Assembly (NCBI GenBank): GCA_024231905.1
Contig: JAAEQC010000234.1
Coordinates: forward strand, 47,940-111,939
DNA length: 64,000 bases
Direction: 5' to 3'
DNA from: a bacterium
Lineage (GTDB): Bacteria > Krumholzibacteriota > Krumholzibacteriia > LZORAL124-64-63
Below are positions 8,108 to 17,918 of this stretch, one piece after another. The stretch's first letter is position 1. Every line of letters begins with the position of its first letter. The translations under genes and the position numbers were made by a program. The notes under the pieces are model-generated. The model did not search any database. It saw nothing but the letters and a program-made list of their open reading frames with translations, and was not told where the DNA came from.

Positions 8108-9610
8108 TTAGGGCGTCCTGGAGGACGCGGGTTCCGCCTGACCGATTCCACCCTCATCCCCGTCATACAAAATCCGGTAGATCGACCGGCGTCCGGCTTC
8201 CCTCTCGTGCCGGGATGTGAACAGGAGTTCCATTGGTAGATCCGGCAGATTTCTTGGACCCCAGATGAGAAACCGGATTCCACTCGACCGCACCGTGCGG
8301 GCCATGTCCAGTTTGCCACGCCGCCTGTTCAAGGCGTCCGACACGTCGTAGCCGTCGCTGCTGACAAGATTGAAGTCATATATGCGACGACCGGAATAGA
8401 ACCCGATGTATCCGATGTCGAAGGTCCATACCGAGGTATCGGCGGGAGTGTTTTCGGACAGCCAGATACCGAGTTCGATGCGCTCAGGCTCGAGTTGGAG
8501 GCCGCGCGCGACACGTTTCGGCGCGGCGACCAGGTTGATCGCCACCAGGTAGAGCGCCAGGGAGGTCGCCACAGTTGCAGTCAGTCCCGGTCGGCCGATT
8601 CGCTGCAGGAGACCCGCGATCAGCAGATAGACGAACGGCATGAAATGAACGAGGTACCGGCTCGAAACAGCGTTCTCCTTGAGGAAGCCCAGGTAGGTGC
8701 CGCCGAGCAGCACGATAATCAAGATGGGCAGAGTACTCTGTTGCAGGTATTCGCGCCCTCGGTGGCGTCCCTGCAGAACGATCAAGGCGCTCAGTACGAC
8801 TAACGGAATCGCGTAGACCTGGATGAGCAGCACGAGAATCCTGTAGGAACTGCCGGTGGCGGAAAAAGGTCGCCAGCCGTGCGCGTCATGGGTCTTCATG
8901 AGCAGCGAAAGCGGCACGGCCGAATCCAGGTAATGATGGAGCAACACGAGAACCGGTACCAGCGCCGCGACGAAGGAGGCGCCGAATAGCAGGGACGCGT
9001 ACAATCGCCGCCGCCACCACAGATGGATCACGGTTGCACCGGCGAAAGCGAGGGCTTCAGGTCGCGCTGTGTACTGAAGGGCAAAGACAACCGCTGCGCC
9101 GACGAGAGCCTTGCGGGATCCGTCCCCACCTCGAACCGCGAGCGCGAAGCCGAATGCGCCGAGGGCGATGAAGAGCGTCTGCTCCATGGCGCCGTGCACG
9201 GTCGCCGTCACGTAGGGATCAAGGAGGAACAGGACCGTTGCCAGTGGCAGCCAACGCTCGTACAGAGTGTGTGACAATAACAGCATCGCCACGGCGGCGA
9301 GAGCAAGGACGAGGAGCGCCACTTTGTCCGACAGACCACGCATCGCGCTTTTTTGCGCGTTGGTCACGCGCGCGACCGACCCAACAATGACGTTCCATAG
9401 CGGACTCGTCGTGGAGAAGCTCTTTTCGCCGGGGTTGAAAGAGACGTTGCCGTACTCGGCGAAATTGTGGGCGCATCTCAGATGGATCAGCGAATCGTCG
9501 CCAGGATAGTCACCCTGCAGCGAGGATAGCCAGCCTGAGAATACGAGCACCGCAACCAACGAAACCGGAACGGCGACACGTGGTTTGAACAACTGGTCGG
9601 ATTGGATCAC
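8108..9610 (-). CDS. GT-C fold membrane glycosyltransferase
   Basis: A 500-residue integral membrane protein with about eleven hydrophobic segments. Near the N-terminus (residues 34-62) it has YPGDDSLIHLRCAHNF and FNPGE, the catalytic first-loop pattern of GT-C transferases (DDxxIxxR and NPGE), with the acidic pair at D38-D39. These enzymes transfer a sugar from a polyprenyl-phosphate donor outside the inner membrane. I chose GTG 9610 because it overlaps the topoisomerase VI A stop as GTGA and puts the first membrane helix at residues 12-30; the frame continues upstream but inside the topoisomerase gene. Its base composition is lower in GC than topoisomerase VI and resembles that of the polysaccharide locus. 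Confidence 0.75.
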   Translation of the reverse strand: MIQSDQLFKPRVAVPVSLVAVLVFSGWLSSLQGDYPGDDSLIHLRCAHNFAEYGNVSFNPGEKSFSTTSPLWNVIVGSVARVTNAQKSAMRGLSDKVALLVLALAAVAMLLLSHTLYERWLPLATVLFLLDPYVTATVHGAMEQTLFIALGAFGFALAVRGGDGSRKALVGAAVVFALQYTARPEALAFAGATVIHLWWRRRLYASLLFGASFVAALVPVLVLLHHYLDSAVPLSLLMKTHDAHGWRPFSATGSSYRILVLLIQVYAIPLVVLSALIVLQGRHRGREYLQQSTLPILIIVLLGGTYLGFLKENAVSSRYLVHFMPFVYLLIAGLLQRIGRPGLTATVATSLALYLVAINLVAAPKRVARGLQLEPERIELGIWLSENTPADTSVWTFDIGYIGFYSGRRIYDFNLVSSDGYDVSDALNRRRGKLDMARTVRSSGIRFLIWGPRNLPDLPMELLFTSRHEREAGRRSIYRILYDGDEGGIGQAEPASSRTP

Positions 9611-10872
9611 GGCAGGAACCGCCCCACATGGGCCAGCTTCTGGGGCAGGTACTCTTCGATGACATAATTCAACCCATGCTTGGCCAGGGCCTGCTGCTCC
9701 GCACGCACCCCCATCTTGATCATCTGCTCCAGGGCCCGCTGCCAGGCTTTGTAGTGGAGGATGAAGGGGTCGTTCTTCAGGGCGTCCCGGGCGCGTTTGA
9801 CGTCCACGTCCTTGAGGGGGTGGGTCGGCAGCTGGTAGTCGATGATGTCCTGGGGCGTGATGCCCAGCAGGTGGGACTGGGGGACGCAGAAGAACTCGTT
9901 GAGGTGGGCGGCGTTGCCCGACCCGACCTTCAGCGTGCGGTAGATGTTGCTGTACCCGTACGGGTCGCCGTCCACGAAGACGTACACGGGCAGGCCGTGG
10001 CTGTCGGCCAGGCGCCGCACGAAGCGCCGGCAGGCCCGGGTGGGCACGCCGCCCAGGGAGATGAGGATGCAGTTGGCCGTGCGCCAGTAGTTGTGTTTCA
10101 CCAGCCGCTGGAACATACCGGCGGTCTCGATACAGAGGATGAACTGGGCGTCCGTCTCGAACTCCAGCTCCTCCACCGAGATGGGGATGCTGTAGGCGCC
10201 GCTGCCGAATCGCGTGCAGTCGATGCGCAGTTTTTCGTCCGTGTCCCGGTCCTGGTCGATGACCACCAGGCGGCCGGCCACGTCGCCGCCCTTCTCCTCG
10301 GGGACGAAGCCCAGCTGTTCGCGGTTCACGCCGAAGAAGGCCTCCACGTCCTCCATGACCGTGTCCGACTCGGGCTGCTCCTTGAAGCGCGCCTCCTCCC
10401 AGTTCTTGGAGACGTAGTAGGCTTCCCTCTTGGTGGCGATGTCGTCCGTATCGATGAGTTCCTTGGAGAGGGACATCATCTTCAAGGTCTGGGCGAAGGT
10501 TTTCACCGTGTTCACGGTGAGGGTGCGCTCCTTCTTCTTGCCCTTGAGCTTGAAGTAGCCCGTGGACGAGCTGTAGGTGACGTTGGCCAGGGAGCGCAGG
10601 GGGAACTTCATGGAGGGCTTGTCGCCCAGGAGGATCTTCTGCCGGATAAGCTTGGATTCGGTGCGGATGCGGCGGGCCACAGGGCTGAACGTCGACCGGG
10701 CCTTGCCCGTGGCGCCGCTCTGGGTGCGCGGGGGGCCGGCGGGCGTATCGGAGGCCTTGTCCGTAGTGGTACCCGTGGGCGCTCCGAAGCCCAGCTCGGC
10801 CTGCCCCGTGTCGAGCTTCTTGACGACCTTCTTCTTCGTGGTCGCCTTCTTGATGGTCTTCTTCTTGGCCAC
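9607..10872 (-). CDS. top6A: DNA topoisomerase VI subunit A (Spo11-like)
   Basis: The 421-residue DNA-cleaving subunit of a type IIB topoisomerase. The winged-helix active site is TKREAYYVSKN with the probable catalytic Tyr153. The Toprim domain has the glutamate motif FILCIETAGMFQRL (Glu249) and the VFVDGDPYGYSNI motif (Asp301, Asp303) that bind magnesium. The first 20 residues are lysine-rich (KKKTIKKATTKKK), an extension not needed for the fold. The partner B subunit lies 14 bases upstream on the same strand, so the two form an operon as in archaea. The pair relaxes supercoils and decatenates DNA using ATP. It occurs in only some bacterial lineages. Confidence 0.93.
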   Translation of the reverse strand: MAKKKTIKKATTKKKVVKKLDTGQAELGFGAPTGTTTDKASDTPAGPPRTQSGATGKARSTFSPVARRIRTESKLIRQKILLGDKPSMKFPLRSLANVTYSSSTGYFKLKGKKKERTLTVNTVKTFAQTLKMMSLSKELIDTDDIATKREAYYVSKNWEEARFKEQPESDTVMEDVEAFFGVNREQLGFVPEEKGGDVAGRLVVIDQDRDTDEKLRIDCTRFGSGAYSIPISVEELEFETDAQFILCIETAGMFQRLVKHNYWRTANCILISLGGVPTRACRRFVRRLADSHGLPVYVFVDGDPYGYSNIYRTLKVGSGNAAHLNEFFCVPQSHLLGITPQDIIDYQLPTHPLKDVDVKRARDALKNDPFILHYKAWQRALEQMIKMGVRAEQQALAKHGLNYVIEEYLPQKLAHVGRFLP

Positions 10873-10886
10873 GGTTCGGTCCCCTT

Positions 10887-12563
10887 CTAGAGCTTGCGGC
10901 TGCGCTCGAGGGTGTCGGTGAGGACGGTGACGATCTCGTCACGGTCGCCGTCGTCCAGGGTCAGGATCTCCTGCAGGGCGTCCCCGATGTGAGGGATGTA
11001 TTTCTGGATGTAGCTCTGCTTCTTGGCGGCGTCCTTCTCACGGGCCCGGCGCCGGATGTGGCGCTGGAGCCGGCGGCCGGCCTCCTGCAGGGCCAGGCGC
11101 ATTTCCTTGACGATCTCCGGGTAGTGGGCCACCGCCTCCTTGGACTCGGAGGTGAAGGGTACCCACACGGACGCCATGTGGATGAGGATGACCAGGGGGC
11201 CGGTGGGCAGGGCGCCGCGGCTCTGCTGCAGGCCGTAGCTGCGCCAGTTGCTGGTCAGGACCGCCTTGTGGATGGCGCAGGCCGAGCCCTGGTACAGCAG
11301 AGGCACCCGATTGGCGAAGCGCATGACCCGGGCCAGTTCGTCGCCGGGCAATTCGCCGCCGTAGGCCACGCCCACCTCGATCTGGAACGGATTGCCCCGG
11401 TAGACGGCCGCCGGGCGGGTGACCGAGGTGTAGAAGTCCGCCTCGACGCCCGAGCGTAGACCGGCCATGACCAGGTCCTCGCCGATGGGGGAGAGGCAGT
11501 CCGTGGGGGGCGAAGCGATCCGCGTCTCGGCGATGCCGTCCAGGAGTCGCTGGATGTCATCCTGGACCAGCCGCTTGGGATTCTTGCGCGGCGGCAGTTC
11601 CGCGTGCAGGAAGATCTGCTCGGCCGTCTTGTCCCCCACCCGGCAGAACTCCTCCTTCATGAAGGAATTCAGGTTCCGGCACTTGGTCTCCTTGAGCATG
11701 CGGGCCAGGATGCCCAGCTCCACGCCGTAGGGGTGGGGCTGGATCTCCCGCGATTCTGCCGGCAGATCCGCCGTGGCGTTGGCGTAGACCACCTGCTCGC
11801 CCTTGGGCGGCACGTAGGTCAGGTGGACGTGGGGATTGGCGATGGCCGTCTGCTCGAGATAGTTGTCCACCGAGTGCTGGCCCCGCTTGTAGCTGCCGGT
11901 GAGCGTGATCTCGATGCGGGTGCCGTGGTCCTTCTCCCAGATGGTCTCCTCGCTGACCAGGACCTGGGGCTCGTTCTTCTTGAGGTCGATCTGGAGCTGG
12001 ACCCGGTGGGCGGGATTGCCGGCGCCGGGCCGGCTGTAGACGGTGACCGGCTTGCCGGTGGTGAGCTGGCCGTACATGCCGGCGGCCGAGATGCCGATCC
12101 CCTGCTGGCCGCGGCTCTGCTTGAGGCTGTGGAACTTGGAACCGTAGAGCAGCTTGGCGAAGATGCGGGGGATCTGGGCCGGGACGATGCCGGGCCCGTT
12201 GTCCTCCACGATGATGGTGTAGCGCTCCTCGTTCTTGCCGCCGCCGTTGGCCGCCGTGGCGCGGCCGTTGCCGTTCTTCTTCTTCTCGGGCGTGTCCACG
12301 CTGGCTAGTTCGATGCCCAGCTTGGCCGGCTTGTGGGAGCGGATCTCCACCAGCAGCACCGGCGCGATTCCCGCCTCTTCGCAGGCGTCGAGACTGTTGT
12401 CCACCGCCTCCTTGATGGTCGTCAACAGGGCCTTGGCCGGGGAGTCGAAGCCGAGCAGGTGGCGGTTCTTGGTGAAGAACTCGCTGATGGAGATTTCACG
12501 CTGGCTCTTGGCCATGCTCTCGGCCGTACGCGGGGTGCGTTTTCTGCGGGCGGGTGCGGCCAT
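10887..12563 (-). CDS. top6B: DNA topoisomerase VI subunit B
   Basis: The 558-residue ATPase subunit. The GHKL (Bergerat) ATP-binding motifs are in order: [13 protein letters not shown] (Glu52, Asn56), VEDNGPGI (120-127) and [17 protein letters not shown] (151-167). A short low-complexity stretch rich in K, N and G (about 93-112) is inserted before the second motif. The rest carries the helix-two-turn-helix and transducer domains, with a transducer lysine expected near the [10 protein letters not shown] segment. The chosen ATG at 12563 gives a short basic N-terminus before [12 protein letters not shown], which is conserved in the family. It is the first gene of a run with the A subunit and a glycosyltransferase. 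Confidence 0.93.
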   Translation of the reverse strand: MAAPARRKRTPRTAESMAKSQREISISEFFTKNRHLLGFDSPAKALLTTIKEAVDNSLDACEEAGIAPVLLVEIRSHKPAKLGIELASVDTPEKKKNGNGRATAANGGGKNEERYTIIVEDNGPGIVPAQIPRIFAKLLYGSKFHSLKQSRGQQGIGISAAGMYGQLTTGKPVTVYSRPGAGNPAHRVQLQIDLKKNEPQVLVSEETIWEKDHGTRIEITLTGSYKRGQHSVDNYLEQTAIANPHVHLTYVPPKGEQVVYANATADLPAESREIQPHPYGVELGILARMLKETKCRNLNSFMKEEFCRVGDKTAEQIFLHAELPPRKNPKRLVQDDIQRLLDGIAETRIASPPTDCLSPIGEDLVMAGLRSGVEADFYTSVTRPAAVYRGNPFQIEVGVAYGGELPGDELARVMRFANRVPLLYQGSACAIHKAVLTSNWRSYGLQQSRGALPTGPLVILIHMASVWVPFTSESKEAVAHYPEIVKEMRLALQEAGRRLQRHIRRRAREKDAAKKQSYIQKYIPHIGDALQEILTLDDGDRDEIVTVLTDTLERSRKL

Positions 12564-12739
12564 GGGCGGTCACCTTCCGTGGTCGATCGCGTCAGCCTGG
12601 AAGACGGGAATGTCGGGCGTCAGCGCGGATCCTTGAGCGGGGCGAAAGTACCCTGCGAGGGGGCGAAAGGTCAAGGCTGGCGTGGCAAAACCGGGGGGCC
12701 GGGCTCGCCGCCGGTCGGTCGCTGAGGGATCATGCTGCG

Positions 12740-12753
12740 GTTCAACCTTCAGC
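12740..12753 (+). repeat. 14-base direct repeat, copy 1
   Basis: GTTCAACCTTCAGC lies across the 3' end of the secreted-protein gene and is repeated exactly at 13810-13823, just beyond the 5' end of that gene. Two copies framing one gene could mark an insertion, but chance cannot be ruled out. Confidence 0.4.
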
Positions 12754-13741
12754 GGTGCAAGGCCCGCAGGCTCCCGAAACTCGTCTTCTCCTCCGGCACC
12801 GTCTGGCAGTCGATGATCACCTCATAATCACCCTCACCCGCCGCCAGGGGGGGCAGCGTGCAGTCCACGGCGACCCAGACGGTGGCCGGCAGTTCCAACT
12901 CCTGCGGCCATTCGAGGACTTCGCTGCCGGTGCCGTCGGTCGAGGTGCCGGAATAGGCGAGGGTGGCGTTGACGAAGCCAAGGCAGACCGCGTCGGGACC
13001 GCAGCCGTCGAAGAGCCAGATGACCGGGTCGAGCCCGACGGACCGGGCCTGGACCTCCAGCTTCATGATGCGCAGGCCGGGGGCCGTGATCCGGTACCAG
13101 TCCTCGCCGCCGGCGGAGAGGCCGGGGTTGCAGTCGTAGGTGCGGACCAGGTCGGGTTGGCCGTAGAGGTCGCCGGGGATGGTGGCCAGGTCGCAGTCCA
13201 CCTCGGTGGCGCCTCCCGGGTCACAGATCTGGAGAGGGACGCCGGGCCAACCGGCGATGAGTTCCAATTCGTAGGGCAGACCCGCCACCGTGCCCGACCC
13301 ATAGGTGTCCACCACGAGGAAGTAGGTGTCGGGATCGAGATCGGCGACGAGTTCCTGATTCTCGCCGGCGAGGCAGGCATCGGTGTCGCAGTCGTTCAGG
13401 AGGAAGAGGTCCAGGTCGCCCGTGGGCTCGGACAGGTTCACCCGGAGGATCGTGCGCTCGGTGATCTCCAGGCGGTACACGTGCTCGGGGCCCTCCTCGG
13501 GCCATTGGGCGCAAGGGTAGCCGGGGAAGTTCGACGGGGCGCCGACGGTGGAGTCCGTGATCGTCGTAGCGAAGCCGGGGGCGATGGTCAGGGTGTCCCG
13601 GCCGGTGCAGTCGAAGACGATGCGGGCCGGGGACCAGCGGGGGTCCGGGGGTTTGTACTGGGGGTGGCCGGGGATTTGGGAGGAGGCGTGGGCAACCCCG
13701 GCGGCGCAGCAAAGGGCAAAAATAAGCACATTTCGAAACAT
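12749..13741 (-). CDS. Secreted protein with pre-peptidase C-terminal-like domains, function unknown
   Basis: A 330-residue protein with a signal peptide (FRNVLIFALCCAAGVAHA). Two beta-rich modules follow: residues about 40-155 with VYRLEITERTILRVNL, GDLDLFLL and DPDTYFLVVDTY, and residues about 175-315 with DWYRITAPGL, DPVIWLFDGC and VWVAVDC. These patterns match PPC-type domains that are found on secreted proteins and help binding or folding. Eight to ten cysteines suggest disulfide bonds outside the cytoplasm. No catalytic module is present. The ATG follows a GAGGAA site. A gap of 185 bases separates it from topoisomerase VI B; I see no gene in it. Confidence 0.65.
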   Translation of the reverse strand: MFRNVLIFALCCAAGVAHASSQIPGHPQYKPPDPRWSPARIVFDCTGRDTLTIAPGFATTITDSTVGAPSNFPGYPCAQWPEEGPEHVYRLEITERTILRVNLSEPTGDLDLFLLNDCDTDACLAGENQELVADLDPDTYFLVVDTYGSGTVAGLPYELELIAGWPGVPLQICDPGGATEVDCDLATIPGDLYGQPDLVRTYDCNPGLSAGGEDWYRITAPGLRIMKLEVQARSVGLDPVIWLFDGCGPDAVCLGFVNATLAYSGTSTDGTGSEVLEWPQELELPATVWVAVDCTLPPLAAGEGDYEVIIDCQTVPEEKTSFGSLRALHR

Positions 13742-13809
13742 TTATTCCATTTCCTCGCTCAGGGGTGTTATCATTGTACATCGCCCATGCACCGGGGTCG
13801 AGGCGAGGT

Positions 13810-13823
13810 GTTCAACCTTCAGC
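13810..13823 (+). repeat. 14-base direct repeat, copy 2
   Basis: The second exact copy of GTTCAACCTTCAGC; see the copy at 12740-12753. It lies in the 211-base gap between the secreted-protein gene and the aminotransferase gene, just upstream of a candidate promoter. Confidence 0.4.
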
Positions 13824-13834
13824 AGAAACTTACG

Positions 13835-13862
13835 TTGACGATACCTGAAGCTGCAATCTTAT
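13835..13862 (+). promoter_or_regulatory. Candidate sigma-70-type promoter of the aminotransferase gene
   Basis: A -35-like TTGACG (13835-13840) and a -10-like TCTTAT (13857-13862) are separated by 16 bases. A transcript would start near 13869 and reach the ATG at 13953 after about 84 bases. The -35 matches five of six consensus bases, the -10 four of six. Confidence 0.4.
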
Positions 13863-13952
13863 TCCGTGGTACGGTAGCATGCTCCACGTGAGGGTGTGTG
13901 GGGAACCGAGCCCGGCTCCGACTGCCAGGCAACTCGATCAAGGAGGCCGCGC

Positions 13953-15044
13953 ATGAAAGTCCAGTTCGTCGATCTCAAGGCCCAGTACGCGTCGATCAAA
14001 GATGAGATCGCCGAGGCCATCGACGGGGTCCTGGGCAGTTGTGCCTTTATCAATTCCCGCTCGTTTGAAGCCGATTTTGCCGGTTTTATTGGCACGCAGT
14101 ACTGCGTGGGACTGGGTAACGGAACAGATGCCCTCTGCCTGGCCATGCAAGCGGCCGGCATCGGCCGGGGCGACGAGGTCATCACGGCGGCCAACACCTT
14201 CATCGCCACCGCCGAGGGCATCACCTACACGGGTGCCACGCCGGTCTTCGTGGACTGCGACCCCGTGTCCTACAATCTCAATCCCGAATTGCTGGAAGCT
14301 GCGATCACTTCGCGGACCAAGGCCATTATTCCCGTCCATCTCTACGGTCAGCCGGCCGATATGGATCCGATCCTCGCCGTGGCCGAAAAACACGGGCTCA
14401 TGGTGATCGAGGATGCGGCCCAGGCTCACGGCGCTCTCTACAAGGGCCGCCGGATTGGCACCCTCGGCCGCATGGCCTGCTTCAGCTTCTACCCGGGCAA
14501 GAACCTCGGCGCCTACGGTGACGCCGGGGCGGTCACCACCGACGACGCGGAGCTGACGACCACGATCCGCAAGCTCTCCGACCACGGCAGCGACGTGAAG
14601 TACCGGCACGATTTTCCCGGCATGAACAGCCGCCTGGACGGCATCCAGGGCGCGGTCCTGTCGGTCAAGCTCAAGCACTTGGAGGACTGGACGGAGAAGC
14701 GTATTGCGGCCGCGGCACGCTACACCGCTGGTCTGAAGGACGTGTGCGTCGTGCCGGAAACGGCCTCAGACGTCAGGCACGTGTTCCACCTCTACGTGAT
14801 TCAGGTGGAAAACCGCGACGAACTGATGAACCACCTGAACGAGCAGGGCATCGGCTGCGGGATCCACTACCCGGTGCCGTTGCCTTTGACTCCGGCCTAC
14901 GCTGAGTTGGGCTATGAGGCGGAGCAGTTTCCGGTGGCAAACCGGATCGCGGGGAAGATCGTGAGTCTGCCTATGCATGGGGACCTGACGGACACAATGA
15001 TTGACCGTGTGGTCGACCAGGTCGGAGCGGTGGCCGGAGGCTAA
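13953..15044 (+). CDS. DegT/DnrJ/EryC1 family sugar aminotransferase
   Basis: A 363-residue PLP enzyme that makes amino sugars on nucleotide-sugar precursors for surface polysaccharide. The ATG at 13953 follows a perfect AAGGAGG site. Family features: VDLKAQY at the start, GNGTDAL (phosphate binding), [32 protein letters not shown], and the PLP lysine in [15 protein letters not shown] (Lys183). The C-terminus has [15 protein letters not shown] and GIHYPVPL, which are conserved in the family. The sugar substrate is not predictable; relatives include the keto-sugar 3- and 4-aminotransferases. It is the first gene of the polysaccharide locus. Confidence 0.88.
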   Translation: MKVQFVDLKAQYASIKDEIAEAIDGVLGSCAFINSRSFEADFAGFIGTQYCVGLGNGTDALCLAMQAAGIGRGDEVITAANTFIATAEGITYTGATPVFVDCDPVSYNLNPELLEAAITSRTKAIIPVHLYGQPADMDPILAVAEKHGLMVIEDAAQAHGALYKGRRIGTLGRMACFSFYPGKNLGAYGDAGAVTTDDAELTTTIRKLSDHGSDVKYRHDFPGMNSRLDGIQGAVLSVKLKHLEDWTEKRIAAAARYTAGLKDVCVVPETASDVRHVFHLYVIQVENRDELMNHLNEQGIGCGIHYPVPLPLTPAYAELGYEAEQFPVANRIAGKIVSLPMHGDLTDTMIDRVVDQVGAVAGG

Positions 15045-15094
15045 GTCAGGATCGGGTCGAAACCACCGCTGTGGGCTCCGGCCAATGGTGGTGT

Positions 15095-15114
15095 TCCTCC
15101 CTCGTTAGGGAGGA
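15095..15114. terminator. Hairpin between convergent genes
   Basis: TCCTCCC (15095-15101) and GGGAGGA (15108-15114) form a perfect seven-base stem with a six-base loop. It lies 50 bases after the aminotransferase stop and directly before the stop of the glycosyltransferase on the other strand. There is no T run. Confidence 0.45.
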
Positions 15115-16335
15115 TCAACCGCCGAGACCGAGTTTCGCTGCTTTTTCCGGCGGGATCGCGCCAGAATGGTGGCGGAGCATCTGCTCCGTACGCGCGTCCC
15201 AGGAATCGTCACGTACCTTCTCGATGCGCGTTCGACGCAACTCGGGTCCGTCCTCCGCCAGCTGGTGACGGATCGCCGAGAGAAAACCGGGGCCATCTTT
15301 GGCGGTGGCCACCACGTCAGCGAGCGTCAACTCGATCTCCCTGATGGGACACGATACCACCGGCAGGCCCATGCTCAGGTATTCCTTCGTCTTCAATGGA
15401 CTGCAATTGTAGGTCCACTCGTTCTGGCGGAAGGCCATGAAGGCGAGATCAAACCAGCGGGCGTATCGGGGCAGGTCCTCGTAGTTTCTGTATCCCAGAA
15501 AATGGGTGTTGGGTAGGGATTCCAGCTCCGAATAGTCGGCGAGGACCTTGCCGATAAAGACGAATTGCAGGTCGGGAGCGCGGGATGCCGCGTGATGGAT
15601 CATCTCGCGATCAACACCGTCACCCAGCGACCCAAAATACCCGACGCGCGGCCGGCGTATCGTCGCGAACTCATCCGGTTCTACGGTGACGCGCTTGAGC
15701 GCCCCGTTGAAATGATCGAAATCCACGGCGTGCGGCAGGTATTCCACGTGGGGCCGCCTGTTCCGCAGGCTTTCATGGATCTCCCTGGACACGCAGAAGA
15801 CGCTGTCCGCGGCCTCGAATAGGAGTTTATCGCGGCGACGGATCGCTTCTCGCGCCGTAACATGCCTGTGCGAGTCGTACTTGTCCGAATAGTAGTAGAT
15901 CAGACTCGAGTTGGGCAGGCTGAGGACGGTGTCCGCGAAGGACGGAATGGATGCGAAGACCAGGGGTTCGCTGATTCCCAACAGCCGGTAGGCTACTCTT
16001 ACCTGAAACGTGATCCAAGAACCGTTGAGCGTTTCGAGGATCTTGTTCCCGAACAGGGGTAGGGCGATTGGCGCCAGGACGTGGAAGCCGTCATCGACCT
16101 GTCGCAGCCAGCGGGACCAGCTCCGCAGGCGCCCGGTGACGCGCCTCCAGAAGCCCTTCTTGCCTAGCTTCGGCATGTTCATGCCGATGGTGTTGACCCA
16201 CAGGATGCAGTGGCCCCGGCGATGGAGCGCGTGCATAAAGTGGTAGCGGCTGTGGGGATTGCTCGCCCAGTAGTCGTCGCCGGCAAAACAGACTACCGGT
16301 GGTTTGTCGGGGCAGATCGGTCGTCCGGTCATCAC
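15115..16335 (-). CDS. GT-B glycosyltransferase, TuaH-like
   Basis: A 406-residue cytoplasmic glycosyltransferase of GT-B fold. The N-terminus VVCFAGDDYWASNPHSRYHFM and the middle LIYYYSDKYDSHRH resemble the TuaH-like group that works on teichuronic-acid and capsule polymers. The C-terminal donor-binding half has RRPRVGYFGSLGDGVDREMI, LQFVFIGKV, LPNTHFLGYRNYEDLPRYARWFDLAFMAFRQNEWTYNC-type spacing and the LSMGLPVVSCPIREIE segment. The start ATG overlaps the stop of the upstream gene as ATGA, so the pair is coupled. Donor and acceptor are unknown. Confidence 0.8.
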   Translation of the reverse strand: MMTGRPICPDKPPVVCFAGDDYWASNPHSRYHFMHALHRRGHCILWVNTIGMNMPKLGKKGFWRRVTGRLRSWSRWLRQVDDGFHVLAPIALPLFGNKILETLNGSWITFQVRVAYRLLGISEPLVFASIPSFADTVLSLPNSSLIYYYSDKYDSHRHVTAREAIRRRDKLLFEAADSVFCVSREIHESLRNRRPHVEYLPHAVDFDHFNGALKRVTVEPDEFATIRRPRVGYFGSLGDGVDREMIHHAASRAPDLQFVFIGKVLADYSELESLPNTHFLGYRNYEDLPRYARWFDLAFMAFRQNEWTYNCSPLKTKEYLSMGLPVVSCPIREIELTLADVVATAKDGPGFLSAIRHQLAEDGPELRRTRIEKVRDDSWDARTEQMLRHHSGAIPPEKAAKLGLGG

Positions 16336-17768
16336 TTCTGCTCTTTCTGGTCGAGGTCGATGTGGATTCCCTGACGCGGTATGGGCTGAAGTTCACCGCT
16401 ACGTAAACCCGAGACTACGAATCGCAACTTGCCGGAAGATGACCGTTCGAGCGCGTCACAAACGGTCACATCGATTCCCATCTCTTCACCGACCCGGCGT
16501 CGCAGGGCGGCTTCGACGGACTCGGTCTCGCGCCGGCCAAATGCTCCTCTGGGCACTATCCGGACGATGATTCTGCCGGGTTTGTTCTGCACGATCTGGG
16601 CTTCGCGGAGGAAGTCGAGGCCTACGAAGACGTGGGCTAGACGGCCCAACTTGGTGCCGTCGGGCAGAATGACGTAGTCCTCGCGGCGACCGTCAATCGC
16701 AGAAACGAGGCGGCCCGGGTGTCCGCAAGGACAGGACTCCTCGGTTAGTCCGGACACGATGTCCTGCGTGTCGTAACGGAGGAGGCAGAAGGCGGGGTTC
16801 GAAAGATTCGACCCCACTAGGTGTCCATGTCCATCGTCGTCCGCGTCGGCGATTTCTACGGCCGCGAAGTCCTCGTCCACATGCAGTCGGCTGTGCTCGC
16901 ACTGGGAGATGTTTGCGACTCCTTCGGCCAACCCGTAATGCTGGATGGGAGTCACCCCGAACGCACGCTCAATGATGTCACGCTGGGTGGGCAGAAGATT
17001 CTCCGCTCCGGTGCTGATCCATCGAGGCATATAGCCGATATCGTCGCCCACTGCCAACAGATGGTTAGCCACGAGCGCCAGAACCGACGGATATCCGTGT
17101 AGCCACGGCGGTCGGCGGCGACGCAATTCCTTGATGTACTCCGGCAGCGAGCGATCGTTCATATGGTAGGCGCTGAACATGATCTGGCGCCGCGGTAGGT
17201 TCGTCCGCCAGAATGGGGCGCGCTTCTGGCGACGGGGCACCACGTCCAGCCCGACGAAGTAGCCACACCAGGTGTCGGCCTGTATACCGTGCCATCGCCA
17301 GTATCTCCACCAGACCGCCCACTGCTCGCTGATCGTCCCGGGCGGTGCTCCGAACCGGAGCGGATTGCCGGTCGTGCCACCGGTGTCGCGGTTCATGAGT
17401 AGTTCGCCCCCCGGATCATCCGAATAGAACGCATGGGGCTGCCGACGAATCTCTTCCTTCGTCAGTACTGGTAGCTGTTTCAGATCCTCGATCTCTCGGA
17501 TCGACCCGGGATCGATGCCGTATTCAGGGAACAGCGCCCGGTAGTAGGGGACTGTATCGGCGCAATGCCGTACGAAGTCCTTCAGTCGGGCATTCCTGAA
17601 GCCGACTATCCTGTTGTGGGACCACCGGTTCCGTTCCTCGTACGCGGCCAGCTGCCCGCGAAAGGTCTCGCCGAACCGCTGCCGGACGGTGTGCCAGCCC
17701 GCGAGGGAGCATGCCGCGTTCTGGAGCGGAATGGGCAAGCGGGAGTATATTGCGCGCAGTCGTGACAT
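16332..17768 (-). CDS. PaaK/CapK-like adenylate-forming enzyme
   Basis: A 478-residue protein of the phenylacetate-CoA ligase / coenzyme F390 synthetase-like branch of the ANL superfamily. The phosphate loop is TGGTTGNPL (129-137). Later motifs are YGLAEG (ATP-ribose region), LLRYDTQDIV, and a C-terminal lid domain with DALERSSSGKLRFVVS that holds the catalytic lysine. A CPCG pair near residue 345 is common in this group. Homologues named CapK occur in capsule loci, where they may activate an acid for attachment to sugar. The chosen start follows no upstream gene; it is divergent from the glycosyltransferase at 17994. Confidence 0.8.
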   Translation of the reverse strand: MSRLRAIYSRLPIPLQNAACSLAGWHTVRQRFGETFRGQLAAYEERNRWSHNRIVGFRNARLKDFVRHCADTVPYYRALFPEYGIDPGSIREIEDLKQLPVLTKEEIRRQPHAFYSDDPGGELLMNRDTGGTTGNPLRFGAPPGTISEQWAVWWRYWRWHGIQADTWCGYFVGLDVVPRRQKRAPFWRTNLPRRQIMFSAYHMNDRSLPEYIKELRRRRPPWLHGYPSVLALVANHLLAVGDDIGYMPRWISTGAENLLPTQRDIIERAFGVTPIQHYGLAEGVANISQCEHSRLHVDEDFAAVEIADADDDGHGHLVGSNLSNPAFCLLRYDTQDIVSGLTEESCPCGHPGRLVSAIDGRREDYVILPDGTKLGRLAHVFVGLDFLREAQIVQNKPGRIIVRIVPRGAFGRRETESVEAALRRRVGEEMGIDVTVCDALERSSSGKLRFVVSGLRSGELQPIPRQGIHIDLDQKEQK

Positions 17769-17918
17769 TGTAGCTACCGCGGGTGGTCGTTGGTAGAGGG
17801 CTGATGCGGGCGATCATACTTGCTGTCGATCGACGCCGACAACGATAGATGAGCCGGTGGTTGCTGTCCATGCAATTGTCGCCGGCGTCGACAACGAACC
17901 CGGCGACTATTCCACGTA

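Noticed and set aside
9628..10890. A 420-residue open frame on the plus strand
   Set aside because: Antisense to topoisomerase VI A, whose motifs are complete.
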